A stretch of 20,857 bases of DNA from Bacillota bacterium (GTDB lineage: Bacteria; Bacillota_I; Bacilli_A; RFN20; CAG-826): the NCBI GenBank assembly GCA_026387995.1, contig JAPLKQ010000078.1, positions 1-20,857 of the forward strand. The letters run 5' to 3'. Below the pieces are notes generated by a model. The model saw nothing but the letters and a program-made list of their open reading frames with translations, searched no databases and was not told the origin of the DNA. The position numbers and the translations under genes are program-made. Position 1 is the first letter of the stretch. Each line of letters opens with the position of its first letter. Shown here in pieces: positions 1-8,896 of the stretch.

Positions 1-2017
1 AATACGATAACGATCCTTTGAGAATAATGGGAATTAACGGCACCAGGTCAGTGTAATAATCAAATTGGCTATTCGTAATCGGCAAATTCATGTACCCGTC
101 GATATAAGAGAAGAGATAAGCGCTCGGTCTTGACAAGGTCAATGAATTATAAAGCCCGGCAATTTGTTGATATTTAGCAATGGAATCAGATCTCGAGTAT
201 ATGGCGTTATTATAATAGCTGAATAACGTATCGCCCATCGTGCTTAACGCCATTCCGGAAACATCGAGATTTTTCATATCGTTGATATCGTCAGTTGCCA
301 TCTTTAAACTCGAAGATGGATATAAATGATAATATTGTCGGCTATCATTACTTAAGTCATTGCTGCCGCTGGTTATTTTTAGTTTGGATAGATTCCTTGC
401 GACATCACGGTTAAAAGAAACGCGCGTCGATAAATCCGTTGAATAGACATAATTGTCGTTGATATAAATTGAATTGCCATCACGGACAATACGGCGGGCC
501 AGTTCCGTAAAGTCGCTGCGTTGGCTAACATTAAATTGGTAAGGCGCGCGATTAACGAATCCATCTTTGCTCCAGCCAAGCATCGTGATTTGCTGGTTTT
601 TAAGACCATTAAGGTCAAAATTAAGGTAGGCGTCTTTCACCTGATTCGGCGTTGTCATCGTGACTTTAGCGGTCCCAATAAACGCAGGTTCGCGTTCTGT
701 CAAAATATAGCTTAAAGAAATCGGGATTACGTCATTGTGTGTTTTTTCACGTGGAGTCAATATCGCTTGGTCCATCAAATAATCGCGATAGTCTTTGGCA
801 ATCCCGACATAAGAGGAATCAGCCCCGGACAAGAACGAATAGCGGACTTGATAATTGCTGTCGATAATGTCATCGGTAACGGCGTCATAGCCGTCTCCGG
901 CTTGGTTAATGATGTTTCGGTAAATTTGTCTGAGGTTAAAGCGACTGGCGATTCTTTGGTAATGGGTGCTCTTTCCCCAGAAAGTACTGATCAGAGTAGC
1001 GTTTTCCGATCCTTGAAGGATATTTGCGTAATAACCATTTCCACCGACTTCGTGGACGATGCCGTAAATCGGGACGCTTAATTGCGGAATAGTGTATTTA
1101 TCATATCCAAGGTCACTGCCATAAAAATCCGATTGGAAATAGGTGTTGTAGTATTTATTGGTTCTGACTAAAGCACCGACGCCATCCGGAATAACGATGT
1201 AACCGGGCATTTTATCTTCACGGGCCGCGCCTAAATATGGGAAGAGCGTCAAATCGGTAAGTTGATAAGTATCGCTCGTTTCCGTTATGGAATCGTTGAT
1301 AACCGTCACGTCTAATGCGCCGTTCACGAGCGAAACCGAGACGTCAAGGTTGGCGCCCAACGTGGTTAAAGAAACGGCGACCGTAAAGGACTCGCTCGAC
1401 GTGCTGGTAATTGCCGTGGAAACCTTCGCTTCGTTATAAGAACCGGCCGTCAATAAATATGGACGGGTTTGATCTGGGTTCTCGCTATGATAGGAACCAT
1501 CCGTCTGATATTTAGTTTCTGCCAAAGTATAAAGCGATGACGTCGTGATATTCGATGTTGAAACCTTCGCTTTCAAGACATAATCGACCCACAAACCCGA
1601 GTTCATCAAGTTACGGGCTGCAGTATTGTCTTCGCGGGTTCCCGAGAAACCTTGGAATTCCGGACGTGAAGACCACTGGTAGCCACTGTCTTTATTCACC
1701 ACGATGACTGAGAAGGAGTTCTTCTCGAAATAGACTTTCAGATTGTCGTCTTCAAGCATGGCGGTAAAGCCCATGGATGCCAATTCCGCTTCCGTATAAT
1801 GGAGCGTGTAAGTATCGTGATAATCGTTTAAAACGCCGGCATCGACAGTGTCTGTCTGTGTATAACGCGAGCTTTCCAAAAGCATGTTGTCGATGAAGGT
1901 AAAATTGTCACCATTGGCGTTTGACGAGAGATATTTTGGGGTATCGGCGAGCGCCGCAAACCATACCGTTTGCATGCTCAGCATGGCCACAAGGGCGAAG
2001 CGAGAGAGTTTAACCAC
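1..2017 (-). CDS. Secreted DUF5696-type protein, C-terminus off the left edge
   Basis: The minus-strand frame is open for 672 codons from a GTG at 2017 to the window edge. The start is chosen because AGGAGGTG lies 7 nt upstream; it overlaps the preceding YIP1 frame by 8 bp, as in translational coupling. Residues 1-24 form a signal peptide (MVKLSRFALVAML..., ending AALA). Readable stretches include LTDLTLFPYLGAA, GYIVIPDGVGALV, AKDYRDYLMDQ, QITMLGWSKDGF and SYIDGYMNLPITNS, which I recognise as the DUF5696 pattern found beside carbohydrate ABC transporters in Paenibacillus-like bacteria. I infer a beta-rich N-terminal half and a TIM-barrel-like C-terminal half, possibly a glycoside hydrolase. 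No catalytic residue can be assigned. It is the last visible gene of the operon, placed after the transporter genes, so an extracellular role in glycan handling is likely. Family call fairly firm; activity unknown. Confidence 0.72.
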   Translation of the reverse strand, partial: MVKLSRFALVAMLSMQTVWFAALADTPKYLSSNANGDNFTFIDNMLLESSRYTQTDTVDAGVLNDYHDTYTLHYTEAELASMGFTAMLEDDNLKVYFEKNSFSVIVVNKDSGYQWSSRPEFQGFSGTREDNTAARNLMNSGLWVDYVLKAKVSTSNITTSSLYTLAETKYQTDGSYHSENPDQTRPYLLTAGSYNEAKVSTAITSTSSESFTVAVSLTTLGANLDVSVSLVNGALDVTVINDSITETSDTYQLTDLTLFPYLGAAREDKMPGYIVIPDGVGALVRTNKYYNTYFQSDFYGSDLGYDKYTIPQLSVPIYGIVHEVGGNGYYANILQGSENATLISTFWGKSTHYQRIASRFNLRQIYRNIINQAGDGYDAVTDDIIDSNYQVRYSFLSGADSSYVGIAKDYRDYLMDQAILTPREKTHNDVIPISLSYILTEREPAFIGTAKVTMTTPNQVKDAYLNFDLNGLKNQQITMLGWSKDGFVNRAPYQFNVSQRSDFTELARRIVRDGNSIYINDNYVYSTDLSTRVSFNRDVARNLSKLKITSGSNDLSNDSRQYYHLYPSSSLKMATDDINDMKNLDVSGMALSTMGDTLFSYYNNAIYSRSDSIAKYQQIAGLYNSLTLSRPSAYLFSYIDGYMNLPITNSQFDYYTDLVPLIPIILKGSLSY

Positions 2018-2765
2018 GGCTGAACACCTCCTGGATAATATCGGAAATTAATCCGTATACTTCGTTTAAGAGGAAATAGACGATGATAAGTACGGCTAAA
2101 ATCATTAAGGCGGTAAAGATGCTGATCAAGATATTGCCGATAGTGGGCTTCATATCATAGAAATGAATTTCCTTCACCATGATGATGAAATAGATGACAG
2201 TGACACTGACGCCAACAATCAAAATCGTCTGATAAAGGAAGGCTTCATTAAGCGTTAAAGCATGAGAAAGCAACGTTAAAATCGGGAATGTGATAATCAT
2301 CGGGAGCAACGTATAAGCCGAAGCTTGGTAGACATCAGATAATTTCCCTTCACCATCGCGGATGCTGCACACCAAATAGTTGGCGATGACCCAAAGGAAG
2401 AACGGGACAAAGACAGTAATGACTTGCTCGAAGAAATTGATTTCGGACGGAATATGCGAGTTAAAGAGGAAACTGGTCGAATAGATCCAAACGATGTACA
2501 TGGCAAAGAAAGCTAATAAGTAAATGGTTGCTGAGAGGTTGGATCCCTTCTTCTCGCGTTTGACGCCATAATACCCATCAACGGGGTGTGAATAAATATA
2601 GAACGGGAATAAACTCTCACGGTAAAGCTTGATTTCCTTCAGCGAGGTATTCCACTTTTTGACTTGTTTTCGGATTGTTTTCATGAAAGGCACGAAGACA
2701 TTGAGCAGCGCCAGCGCGATGAAAATGATGATCACCCAAATGATCAGTGAACCACTTTGAAGCAA
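2010..2765 (-). CDS. YIP1-family integral membrane protein (probably the C-terminal half of a split NHL-TPR-YIP1 protein)
   Basis: A 251-residue frame with an N-terminal hydrophobic helix (LIIWVIIIFIALALLNVFV) followed by a polytopic domain with five more hydrophobic segments, matching the YIP1 family seen in these sugar-transport clusters. The nominal start at 2765 is a TTG without a convincing ribosome binding site. The frame reads sensibly upstream of it: residues read in this frame from about 2806 give RDRVGYSNAFCEVRNAAL, the end of a TPR motif that normally precedes the membrane segment in homologues. The true N terminus therefore probably lies in the neighbouring NHL/TPR frame, and this is the back half of one protein broken by an indel. 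It would anchor the NHL propeller to the membrane. It overlaps the DUF5696 start by 8 bp. Function of the family here is not known. Confidence 0.7.
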   Translation of the reverse strand: MLQSGSLIIWVIIIFIALALLNVFVPFMKTIRKQVKKWNTSLKEIKLYRESLFPFYIYSHPVDGYYGVKREKKGSNLSATIYLLAFFAMYIVWIYSTSFLFNSHIPSEINFFEQVITVFVPFFLWVIANYLVCSIRDGEGKLSDVYQASAYTLLPMIITFPILTLLSHALTLNEAFLYQTILIVGVSVTVIYFIIMVKEIHFYDMKPTIGNILISIFTALMILAVLIIVYFLLNEVYGLISDIIQEVFSRG

Positions 2766-3976
2766 GGCGGCGTTACGGACTTCACAAAAAGCATTGGAAT
2801 AACCGACGCGGTCACGCAGTCGAAGAGACGGTTCATCTTTAGGACTTCGGTCCAGGGGCCAAGCGATTCGGCATAACGGCCTTGAAAGTATAAATCGATG
2901 GCCTGATGGACTAAAACGGCAAAATCAGTTGGGACGAAAACCTGAAGTGCGTTCGTGGTTTTATCGACAACATAAATGTTGTTTTTGGAGTCAACCGCAA
3001 GTCCTGTCGGTGTGGTAAAGAGACCTTTTTGGTTTTGGCTGTCCGGGCCGCTGAAAATGAAGAGTGTCGACCCGTTAGGGTCATATTCAACGATATAGCC
3101 ATCAGAAGTGATCGTGAACACCGTATTATACGGGCCCACAAAGATATCTTCGACGTTATCAAAGCCCCATTCGGCCTGATTGTAGACATAGTTGGCGATA
3201 TTCAATTTCAAATATCCGGATTCCGTTTTGGTGGTCGTCAAAATCAACCCTTGAGGGTCGACGGCGATATTATAGACCGGTTTCGGAATCATCTGGAACC
3301 ATTCGCGACGTTGCTGTTCATCGAAAAGAAGCGATTTAATCGTGTTATCCCACGTATCAGCAATGCGATTTCCGCCGAAATAGCCAAAGAACGTTCCGTC
3401 GTTTTCGTACTCTGCCAAACCGTTGATGTTGCCGGCCAACAAGATATAGACATTAAGCCCGCGGTCGGTGATGACTTTGGTGGGATCAAACGCGTCTTCA
3501 TCGGAGAAATATGGTGTGCCAACGGGTTTCGCGTACGTGGTCGCCAAATCATAAACGCCCGTGCCATCGTTATAAACAAATTTATAAGCGGCTTTAGTGC
3601 CAAAGTCGGCGACATAGACGCTGCCCTCGATGTCGACATGGACGCCAGTGGGCTGGTCTAAAATGCCTTCGCCAAAGGTGGCGACGGTGTCATCGGCAAG
3701 ATTGTATTTAATAATGCGGGAATTGCCCGTGTCAGCGACATAAATGATATCGTTGGCATCGACCGTGATGTCCTGCGGTTCTTTCAGCTCCAAACCCGCG
3801 ATATTGTCCTGAATTGATAAAGGCAGATAGGCATCTTGCGTCCGGACGAGTTGGTTCGTCGAGGTGCTATAGGTGTACGTGCTGTATGGCAGCCCATTCG
3901 CGCTCGCTGAAACAAACCGCGGGTTCGCGATGAAGACTAAACCACTGACGAGGAGGATTGCATACAGCTTTTTCAT
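2744..3976 (-). CDS. Secreted NHL-repeat beta-propeller protein with TPR, C-terminus frameshifted
   Basis: 410 residues, starting at an ATG that directly abuts the TAA of the upstream permease (TAAATG). Residues 1-25 are a signal peptide ending VSASA. NHL repeats are visible at about 66-93 (PQDITVDANDIIYVADTG), 108-135 (PTGVHVDIEGSVYVADFG) and 322-348 (PTGLAVDSKNNIYVVD), consistent with an extracellular six-bladed-type propeller with weaker blades between. Residues 352-386 form a TPR helix pair (AIDLYFQGRYAESLGPWTEV). The last 24 residues, after LFD at 386, look like out-of-frame noise (CVTASVIPML...), while the same DNA in another frame gives the end of a TPR followed by the YIP1 membrane segment. 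In related operons these parts form one polypeptide. It sits between the permeases and DUF5696. The propeller's ligand is unknown; glycan binding is an inference from context. Confidence 0.75.
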   Translation of the reverse strand: MKKLYAILLVSGLVFIANPRFVSASANGLPYSTYTYSTSTNQLVRTQDAYLPLSIQDNIAGLELKEPQDITVDANDIIYVADTGNSRIIKYNLADDTVATFGEGILDQPTGVHVDIEGSVYVADFGTKAAYKFVYNDGTGVYDLATTYAKPVGTPYFSDEDAFDPTKVITDRGLNVYILLAGNINGLAEYENDGTFFGYFGGNRIADTWDNTIKSLLFDEQQRREWFQMIPKPVYNIAVDPQGLILTTTKTESGYLKLNIANYVYNQAEWGFDNVEDIFVGPYNTVFTITSDGYIVEYDPNGSTLFIFSGPDSQNQKGLFTTPTGLAVDSKNNIYVVDKTTNALQVFVPTDFAVLVHQAIDLYFQGRYAESLGPWTEVLKMNRLFDCVTASVIPMLFVKSVTPPCFKVVH

Positions 3977-4855
3977 TTATTTCAACCCCGAATAGGCCAT
4001 CGTATTCATGACTTTGCTTTGTAAGATGATAAACAGGACGAGGTTAGGAACGAACATGATCAAAGAAGCGGCCGCCGCCATCCCTTGACCGGCCACGCTG
4101 TTGCCTTGAGCGCCGGTGAGCGTCGTAAGGAAAAAGGCCATCGTGCGTTTACTTTCGTCATTAATGAATAGGGTTGAGGTTGAAGTATCGTTCCAAATCA
4201 TCTGGAAAGCCAAAATACCGACCGTAGCTAAGGCGGGCGCCACCATCGGGACGATGATATGGATAAAGATTTCCATCTCGGAAGCGCCGTCGATTTTCGC
4301 CGATTCGATAAAGTCGTTCGGAATTTGATCGACGAATTGTTTAACTAGGAACATGGCGACAGGCATCGTGATCATGGGCAAGATATGCGCGGCATAGGTA
4401 TCGATCATACCGGATTTGGCAACGATAATATAACGCGGAATCTGGACCGCAATCGGAACGAACATTAACGCAATCGTATTGAGTTCAAAGAGGAATTTTT
4501 TGCCTTTGAACTTGAGTTTGGACAAGCCGTAGGCCGATAAGGCCGTGAAGAGGATGGCGAGGAAAACGCCGACCGTCGTCACGAGCACGCTGTTAAATAA
4601 GTAACGGACGAACGGCACCCCAGACGAAGAAATAATCCTTCCTAGTTCAATGAAGTTATCGAATGTCGGGTTCTTGACGAAGAAACTCGGCGGATATGCA
4701 AAGAGTTCACTCTGAGGCTTAAAAGCGTGGTTGATGACAAACAAAATCGGCAGCAGCATCAAAATGGAGAACGGAATCAAAATGAAGAAAAACGGCAGTT
4801 GCGATTTACTGAAACGATCCGGATTTATTTTTTGCGCGTGAAAGCTTTGTGCCAT
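3977..4855 (-). CDS. Carbohydrate ABC transporter permease (MalG/AraQ-like)
   Basis: 292 residues with six predicted membrane helices and the cytoplasmic EAA loop near residues 185-205 (ESAKIDGASEMEIFIHIIVP), the contact site for the transporter ATPase. Length and C-terminal helix (IMFVPNLVLFIILQSKVM) are typical of the MalG-type subunit of CUT1 sugar importers. Start at 4855 is supported by AAGGA 7 nt upstream, itself inside the last codons of the other permease, only 3 bp away, so the two are translationally linked. It should pair with the MalF-like permease at 4859-5743 and receive sugar from the solute-binding proteins upstream. No ATPase gene is present in the window, so a shared MsmX-type ATPase is likely. 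The exact sugar cannot be told from this subunit. Confidence 0.9.
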   Translation of the reverse strand: MAQSFHAQKINPDRFSKSQLPFFFILIPFSILMLLPILFVINHAFKPQSELFAYPPSFFVKNPTFDNFIELGRIISSSGVPFVRYLFNSVLVTTVGVFLAILFTALSAYGLSKLKFKGKKFLFELNTIALMFVPIAVQIPRYIIVAKSGMIDTYAAHILPMITMPVAMFLVKQFVDQIPNDFIESAKIDGASEMEIFIHIIVPMVAPALATVGILAFQMIWNDTSTSTLFINDESKRTMAFFLTTLTGAQGNSVAGQGMAAAASLIMFVPNLVLFIILQSKVMNTMAYSGLK

Positions 4856-4858
4856 AAA

Positions 4859-5743
4859 TTAATCCTTCTCTCCCAGAATCTTCCAAGTGACTTTAGAAAT
4901 GGAATAGACCAACAGTAAAAGCACAACGCTGATACAAGCGGCATAGCCCATCATATAACGGATAAAGCCGTAGTCCTCAATATGGTTGAAAATCAGTTGC
5001 CCGGCGTAATTCGGCGTCGGGTTCGATCCCGATAAGGCCACACCGATATAGCCCGCTTGAAACGTCCCCACGACCGCCATGACGGCGCCGAAGATCATCT
5101 GTGGCTTCATCGATGGGATGGTAATATAGATGATTTCTTGGAAACGGTTTTTGATGCCGTCGATATAGGCCGCTTCATAAAGCGTTTGGTCGACATTCAA
5201 AATACCGGCAAGCATGGCCAAAAAGCCAACGCCGATGCTGCTCCACAAGGAGACGACAATCATGATCGTCATCAAGTATTGCGGCGATTGCAAGAACTGA
5301 ATCGGTTCCACGATGACTCCGAGGTTCAACAGGATGCTATTGAGATAGCCTTGGGAGTCGCCTGAGAAAATGATGCGCCACATAGACGCCATAGCGATGC
5401 CAGCGGTCAACGAAGGCGAATAGAAAATAATGGCGAGCACGGTCCGCGGTTTCGGTGGGATATGCGCCAACATCCATGCAAGGATAAAGGATAAGAAATA
5501 ACCGACCGGGCCTACGATTAAAGCAAATTTAAGGGTATTCGGCAAAACGTACTGCATGAACACGGTATCCATCGTAATGAGTTGAATATAGTTCGTGATG
5601 CCGATAAACGTCGGGAATTGGATTGAGTTGAAGTAAGTAAAGGAAAGGGCGACCGCAGCGAGCACCGGAACCACCACGAACACGAAAAACAACGTCCAAT
5701 AAGGGAAGAGGAACCAAATCGGTTTATTCATGTGTTTAAACAT
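4859..5743 (-). CDS. Carbohydrate ABC transporter permease (MalF/UgpA-like)
   Basis: 294 residues from the ATG at 5743 ([16 protein letters not shown]). I prefer this start over the GTG at 5758 because GAGAGG lies 7 nt upstream of 5743 and because 5758 lies inside the preceding gene; the chosen ATG follows that gene's TAA by 4 bp. Six membrane helices are visible, with a long periplasmic-side loop after helix 1 and the EAA loop near residues 200-220 ([20 protein letters not shown]). Together with the adjacent MalG-like permease it forms the membrane channel of a CUT1-type oligosaccharide importer. The gene order (anchored binding protein, MalF-like, MalG-like) is standard for such operons. 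Confidence 0.9.
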   Translation of the reverse strand: MFKHMNKPIWFLFPYWTLFFVFVVVPVLAAVALSFTYFNSIQFPTFIGITNYIQLITMDTVFMQYVLPNTLKFALIVGPVGYFLSFILAWMLAHIPPKPRTVLAIIFYSPSLTAGIAMASMWRIIFSGDSQGYLNSILLNLGVIVEPIQFLQSPQYLMTIMIVVSLWSSIGVGFLAMLAGILNVDQTLYEAAYIDGIKNRFQEIIYITIPSMKPQMIFGAVMAVVGTFQAGYIGVALSGSNPTPNYAGQLIFNHIEDYGFIRYMMGYAACISVVLLLLVYSISKVTWKILGEKD

Positions 5744-5747
5744 ATCA

Positions 5748-8700
5748 TTACCTCTCACTCAGCCAGCGATCGATCGTGTAGATGCTGGGGACTGGGTAGT
5801 CTTTGAGAATGACGCCATTTTGGGTATAGCCAAATTCGGCCATCTTATACATGATCTCGCGGTTGGCGACTCGGACGGCTTCGTCGATGGCCTGACGCGG
5901 ATTCGTGCCGTTAAAAACGATATTGGTCCAAGCGTTGCTGATTTCGCGTTCGACCATGTAAGCCCCTGGGATACGGGGTGCTTCAAGGGCATATTCCCAT
6001 TGTTCGAGGACAATTTGCTTGTATTCGGCAGGCATCGACATGGTGGCGAAAGCATCGAGGTTGGCGCTATTCCAGAAATAGGCTTTACCATAGGTGCTTT
6101 GGAGCAAGAAAGCAAACTCGCTTTGGATATCGGTCGACATCCACCATTTCAAAAAGTCCCAGGACTGTTCGGGATATTTGGTGCCTTTAAGAATCATCGA
6201 CGCTTGGGCCCCTGATGGGGCGTAGCGGATAATCTCGCCACTGTCGGCATCGGGTTGGCCGGGGTGTAAATCCATGCCCCACAGCCCATCGAGTTCCGGC
6301 GCGGCGGATTGGAGTAATAAATAAGTCGACAAATCAGAGATGCCGATTGGAAGGGTGCCATAGCGGAAATTGTTAAAGAAACTAGCTACGTATTTGGGAA
6401 TATTGTAAAGCGTGAATAAATCGGACATTAAGGTAATGCCTTTGAGCGTTTCTTCGCTATTGATGGCGGTCTGCATCCCATTCGCGGTATATAAATCGCC
6501 CCCGAACTGGTAGATGAAAGGCAGCGTGGCGACAAACGGCTTTAAGCCACTGTACTGCGATAAGGGCATGAAATAGTTCATCCCGTAACTTTGAAGTAGC
6601 GGCAATAACGCAATGATTTCATCCCACGTCTGCGGGACCTCGGTAACGCCGATGCTCTCCAAGATGTCTTTCCGGTAATAGGTCACCCAGAAGTTCTGTG
6701 TTTCGGGAAGTCCATAAACGCCTTCTTCGAACACATACGGGATCATTGCGCCTTTGGAAAAGTGCGTGACCAAGTCTGCATACCCGGAAAACTGGCGTAA
6801 ATCAAGCGCAGCGTCACGAGAGGCGAATTCAAAGGGAATCCAGTGGTTGACGCCCAGCGCGATGTCAGGGGCTTCGTTACTGGCGTTCGCCAAGATCAAT
6901 TTATTTTCATCCGGCATTTGGGAGAGCGTGATCTTCATGTCGCCATCATAACTCTGATCAATCAAAGACTGCATGATTTCGATATATTGACGGGGCGAGT
7001 TGACCCAGACGCTGATTTCGTCATTTTTACGGGTGGACGCCGAATACGGGTTATTGGTGAACGACAAGACTAAACGGGCCACATTTTCGTAAGCCTGGAC
7101 GAAGAAATTGGCTCTTGGGGAGGCAATCTTCTTGTTGCCATGAATGATGAATCGCTCAAATTCCATGCTGGGCATCATGAAATTCTGCATCATGCTGCCT
7201 AACATCTGGCTGACCGAGGAGTCGCCGTCAGAGAATTGCACCATCAAGCTTGGTAATTTATTAATATTTTTAGCGATATTCCGTAAGCGGGCGGCGCCCA
7301 CTTTCATGTTGCTGATTTCGGAAGGGGAACCGATACTCGCCATCGTCTTTAGCTTGGCATAAGTCGCGTCGAGCAAATCGGCCCAGGAGAGAATATCCGT
7401 GACCGCGTTCGGGAAATAAATGGCGATATCCCAGTCGCGGTATTGGTCCGTGCCACCGCTGGTATAGCGTTTGACGTTGAGAGCCAACGACTGGATGCGG
7501 TTCATTAAGTATTGAATGGTTTCGATGGCTTCGCGGTACGGATAGTTAACGGCTTCAAAACTGATGGTGTGGGTTCCGGCGGTAAGGTAAATATCCAGGG
7601 GATTGCCGTTTTCATCCATGAGGGTGCGATTGAGGAACGAGGTCGTATATGGAAAAGCATAACATTCCAGCAAGTCAAATGGGATTTCGCCATCGATAGC
7701 GATATTCCGGAAAACCGGCAAATCTTTGATTTGGTACTGACGATATTTAATGGAGATGTGGTAATAACCGGTGGTCGGCACTTCGATGTCATAGGCAATC
7801 GCTTGCCCGCCAGTCCGCCATGAATCGCCATAAATGGTGTTCAAACGCAAGAATTGGGTGTCGTAATAAAGACTGTTCGGATCCTGTTCGGTCCGTAAAC
7901 GGATGCTGGGGTCGGTCCGATAAAGCATGCCGCGCGCCGAATACATTAAATTAGCGTCGACGACGGGTACGTCGCCATGAAGGGCTAAATATTGCTGGTA
8001 AGTTTGGTAAGTCGTCTGCGTCACGTAATGGACTTGGCCAATCAGCAGGTTGCTATTGACATAGGCAATGCTGACGACGTCATCTTTACTCAGCGCGAAG
8101 GCGAATAGCTTAGCGTGCATCCCGCGGTTATCGTTGATGGGCTGGGTCCGCCACGCTTTTTGTTTTTCGGAACTGGGCTGGATTTCGTTCTCATAACGGT
8201 CCAGCGCGAAGGTGTCGGTCGTGAAGGCCCACTTGGACGGCAGGACGATCGTTTGGCTTTCGTAGAAGGGGCTCATCCCGTTCACCAGGATACTGATTTT
8301 GGTATTTTCGACGTTATTTTCCAGTTCGATATAGTCGATGGCTAAGTAGTACAATCCGCGTTCGTTGGGGGTATGGATAAAGGAGACCGGGGTCGTGGTG
8401 CTTAAAAGATGCGCATCGCTGGGGCTCCCTAAATAAGCTTCGTAAGCGGCGATTTGTTCGCCATAGGTGGCATCAGAGGCGGTCACGGGACTGCCGACCA
8501 TGTCGGCGGAAGCGACCGTTCCAGTCACGCCGCTATCGGGCGTGCCGTTAGCCTTAAAGTTTTTCATCAAAGTTGAGTAAAGCGGAATGTTGTAATTGGC
8601 GCCGAGAGAAGTATAGTCATAGTCATTGGTTAATGCGCTACTATCGACAAAATCGTTCAGCGCGGTCTTCGCGGTCAGGGAAAGAACCACCACCAAAGGC

Positions 8701-8786
8701 AAAAGAATCGCGGCAATGATTAAAACATAGCCACGCGGTCTTAGTTTTTTGAAAAAGGTGCGGATTCTACCAATCAGTTTTTTCAC
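5748..8786 (-). CDS. Large membrane-anchored extracellular solute-binding protein with jelly-roll domains
   Basis: 1012 residues from a GTG start (GTGAAAAAACTG), with a modest GGGGA ribosome site 8 nt upstream. Residues 20-42 form one membrane helix that would anchor the protein outside the cell; the basic N terminus ([17 protein letters not shown]) stays inside. Two beta-sandwich, CBM6/35-like regions follow at about 100-255 and 290-440 ([15 protein letters not shown] and [33 protein letters not shown]). Residues about 588-985 are a family-1 solute-binding fold ([51 protein letters not shown]). It is more than twice the usual 400-450 residue length of sugar-binding proteins. It lies directly before both permeases, so it likely delivers a sugar to them, perhaps after capturing a polymer through the jelly-roll domains. 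A second solute-binding protein lies immediately upstream. Fold assignment is by sequence pattern only. Confidence 0.85.
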   Translation of the reverse strand: MKKLIGRIRTFFKKLRPRGYVLIIAAILLPLVVVLSLTAKTALNDFVDSSALTNDYDYTSLGANYNIPLYSTLMKNFKANGTPDSGVTGTVASADMVGSPVTASDATYGEQIAAYEAYLGSPSDAHLLSTTTPVSFIHTPNERGLYYLAIDYIELENNVENTKISILVNGMSPFYESQTIVLPSKWAFTTDTFALDRYENEIQPSSEKQKAWRTQPINDNRGMHAKLFAFALSKDDVVSIAYVNSNLLIGQVHYVTQTTYQTYQQYLALHGDVPVVDANLMYSARGMLYRTDPSIRLRTEQDPNSLYYDTQFLRLNTIYGDSWRTGGQAIAYDIEVPTTGYYHISIKYRQYQIKDLPVFRNIAIDGEIPFDLLECYAFPYTTSFLNRTLMDENGNPLDIYLTAGTHTISFEAVNYPYREAIETIQYLMNRIQSLALNVKRYTSGGTDQYRDWDIAIYFPNAVTDILSWADLLDATYAKLKTMASIGSPSEISNMKVGAARLRNIAKNINKLPSLMVQFSDGDSSVSQMLGSMMQNFMMPSMEFERFIIHGNKKIASPRANFFVQAYENVARLVLSFTNNPYSASTRKNDEISVWVNSPRQYIEIMQSLIDQSYDGDMKITLSQMPDENKLILANASNEAPDIALGVNHWIPFEFASRDAALDLRQFSGYADLVTHFSKGAMIPYVFEEGVYGLPETQNFWVTYYRKDILESIGVTEVPQTWDEIIALLPLLQSYGMNYFMPLSQYSGLKPFVATLPFIYQFGGDLYTANGMQTAINSEETLKGITLMSDLFTLYNIPKYVASFFNNFRYGTLPIGISDLSTYLLLQSAAPELDGLWGMDLHPGQPDADSGEIIRYAPSGAQASMILKGTKYPEQSWDFLKWWMSTDIQSEFAFLLQSTYGKAYFWNSANLDAFATMSMPAEYKQIVLEQWEYALEAPRIPGAYMVEREISNAWTNIVFNGTNPRQAIDEAVRVANREIMYKMAEFGYTQNGVILKDYPVPSIYTIDRWLSER

Positions 8787-8811
8787 TAATGGTTCCCCAT
8801 TTATGGAGGAG

Positions 8812-8839
8812 GCGAGAGGAAGTTTCAGTTTCCTCTCGC
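8812..8839 (-). other. Stable intercistronic hairpin
   Basis: Perfect 10-bp inverted repeat GCGAGAGGAA/TTCCTCTCGC around an 8-nt loop, in the 110-bp gap between the two solute-binding protein genes. No T tract follows on the minus strand, so it is not a standard intrinsic terminator. Hairpins after solute-binding-protein genes often stabilise the upstream mRNA so that more binding protein than permease is made; that role is inferred here. Confidence 0.6.
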
Positions 8840-8864
8840 TCCCTTTAATTCATGCGTTACACTC

Positions 8865-8893
8865 ATTATAAGTGCACGCACTTAGATAATAAA
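8865..8893 (-). promoter_or_regulatory. Possible internal promoter with palindromic operator
   Basis: On the minus strand a perfect TATAAT (8870-8865) lies 17 bp from a weak TTTATT (8893-8888). Between and touching the -10 is an inverted repeat TAAGTGC-N2-GCACTTA (8869-8884). The layout would let a dimeric regulator control separate transcription of the large anchored binding protein and the permeases. The -35 match is poor, so the call is tentative. Confidence 0.35.
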
Positions 8894-8896
8894 TAA

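Noticed and set aside
521..1081. Two plus-strand open frames of 64 and 114 codons
   Set aside because: They lie antisense to the uninterrupted DUF5696 frame, lack ribosome sites and show no recognisable motif.
2744..2765. Programmed ribosomal frameshift joining NHL and YIP1
   Set aside because: No slippery heptamer is seen near 2800-2822, and a run of TPR residues also seems to be missing, which frameshifting would not explain.
3029..3661. 210-codon plus-strand frame inside the NHL gene
   Set aside because: Antisense shadow of a clear NHL-repeat coding frame; no ribosome site or family resemblance.
8811..8840. Intrinsic terminator between the solute-binding proteins
   Set aside because: The stem is strong but no T tract follows in the direction of transcription, so I list it only as a hairpin.
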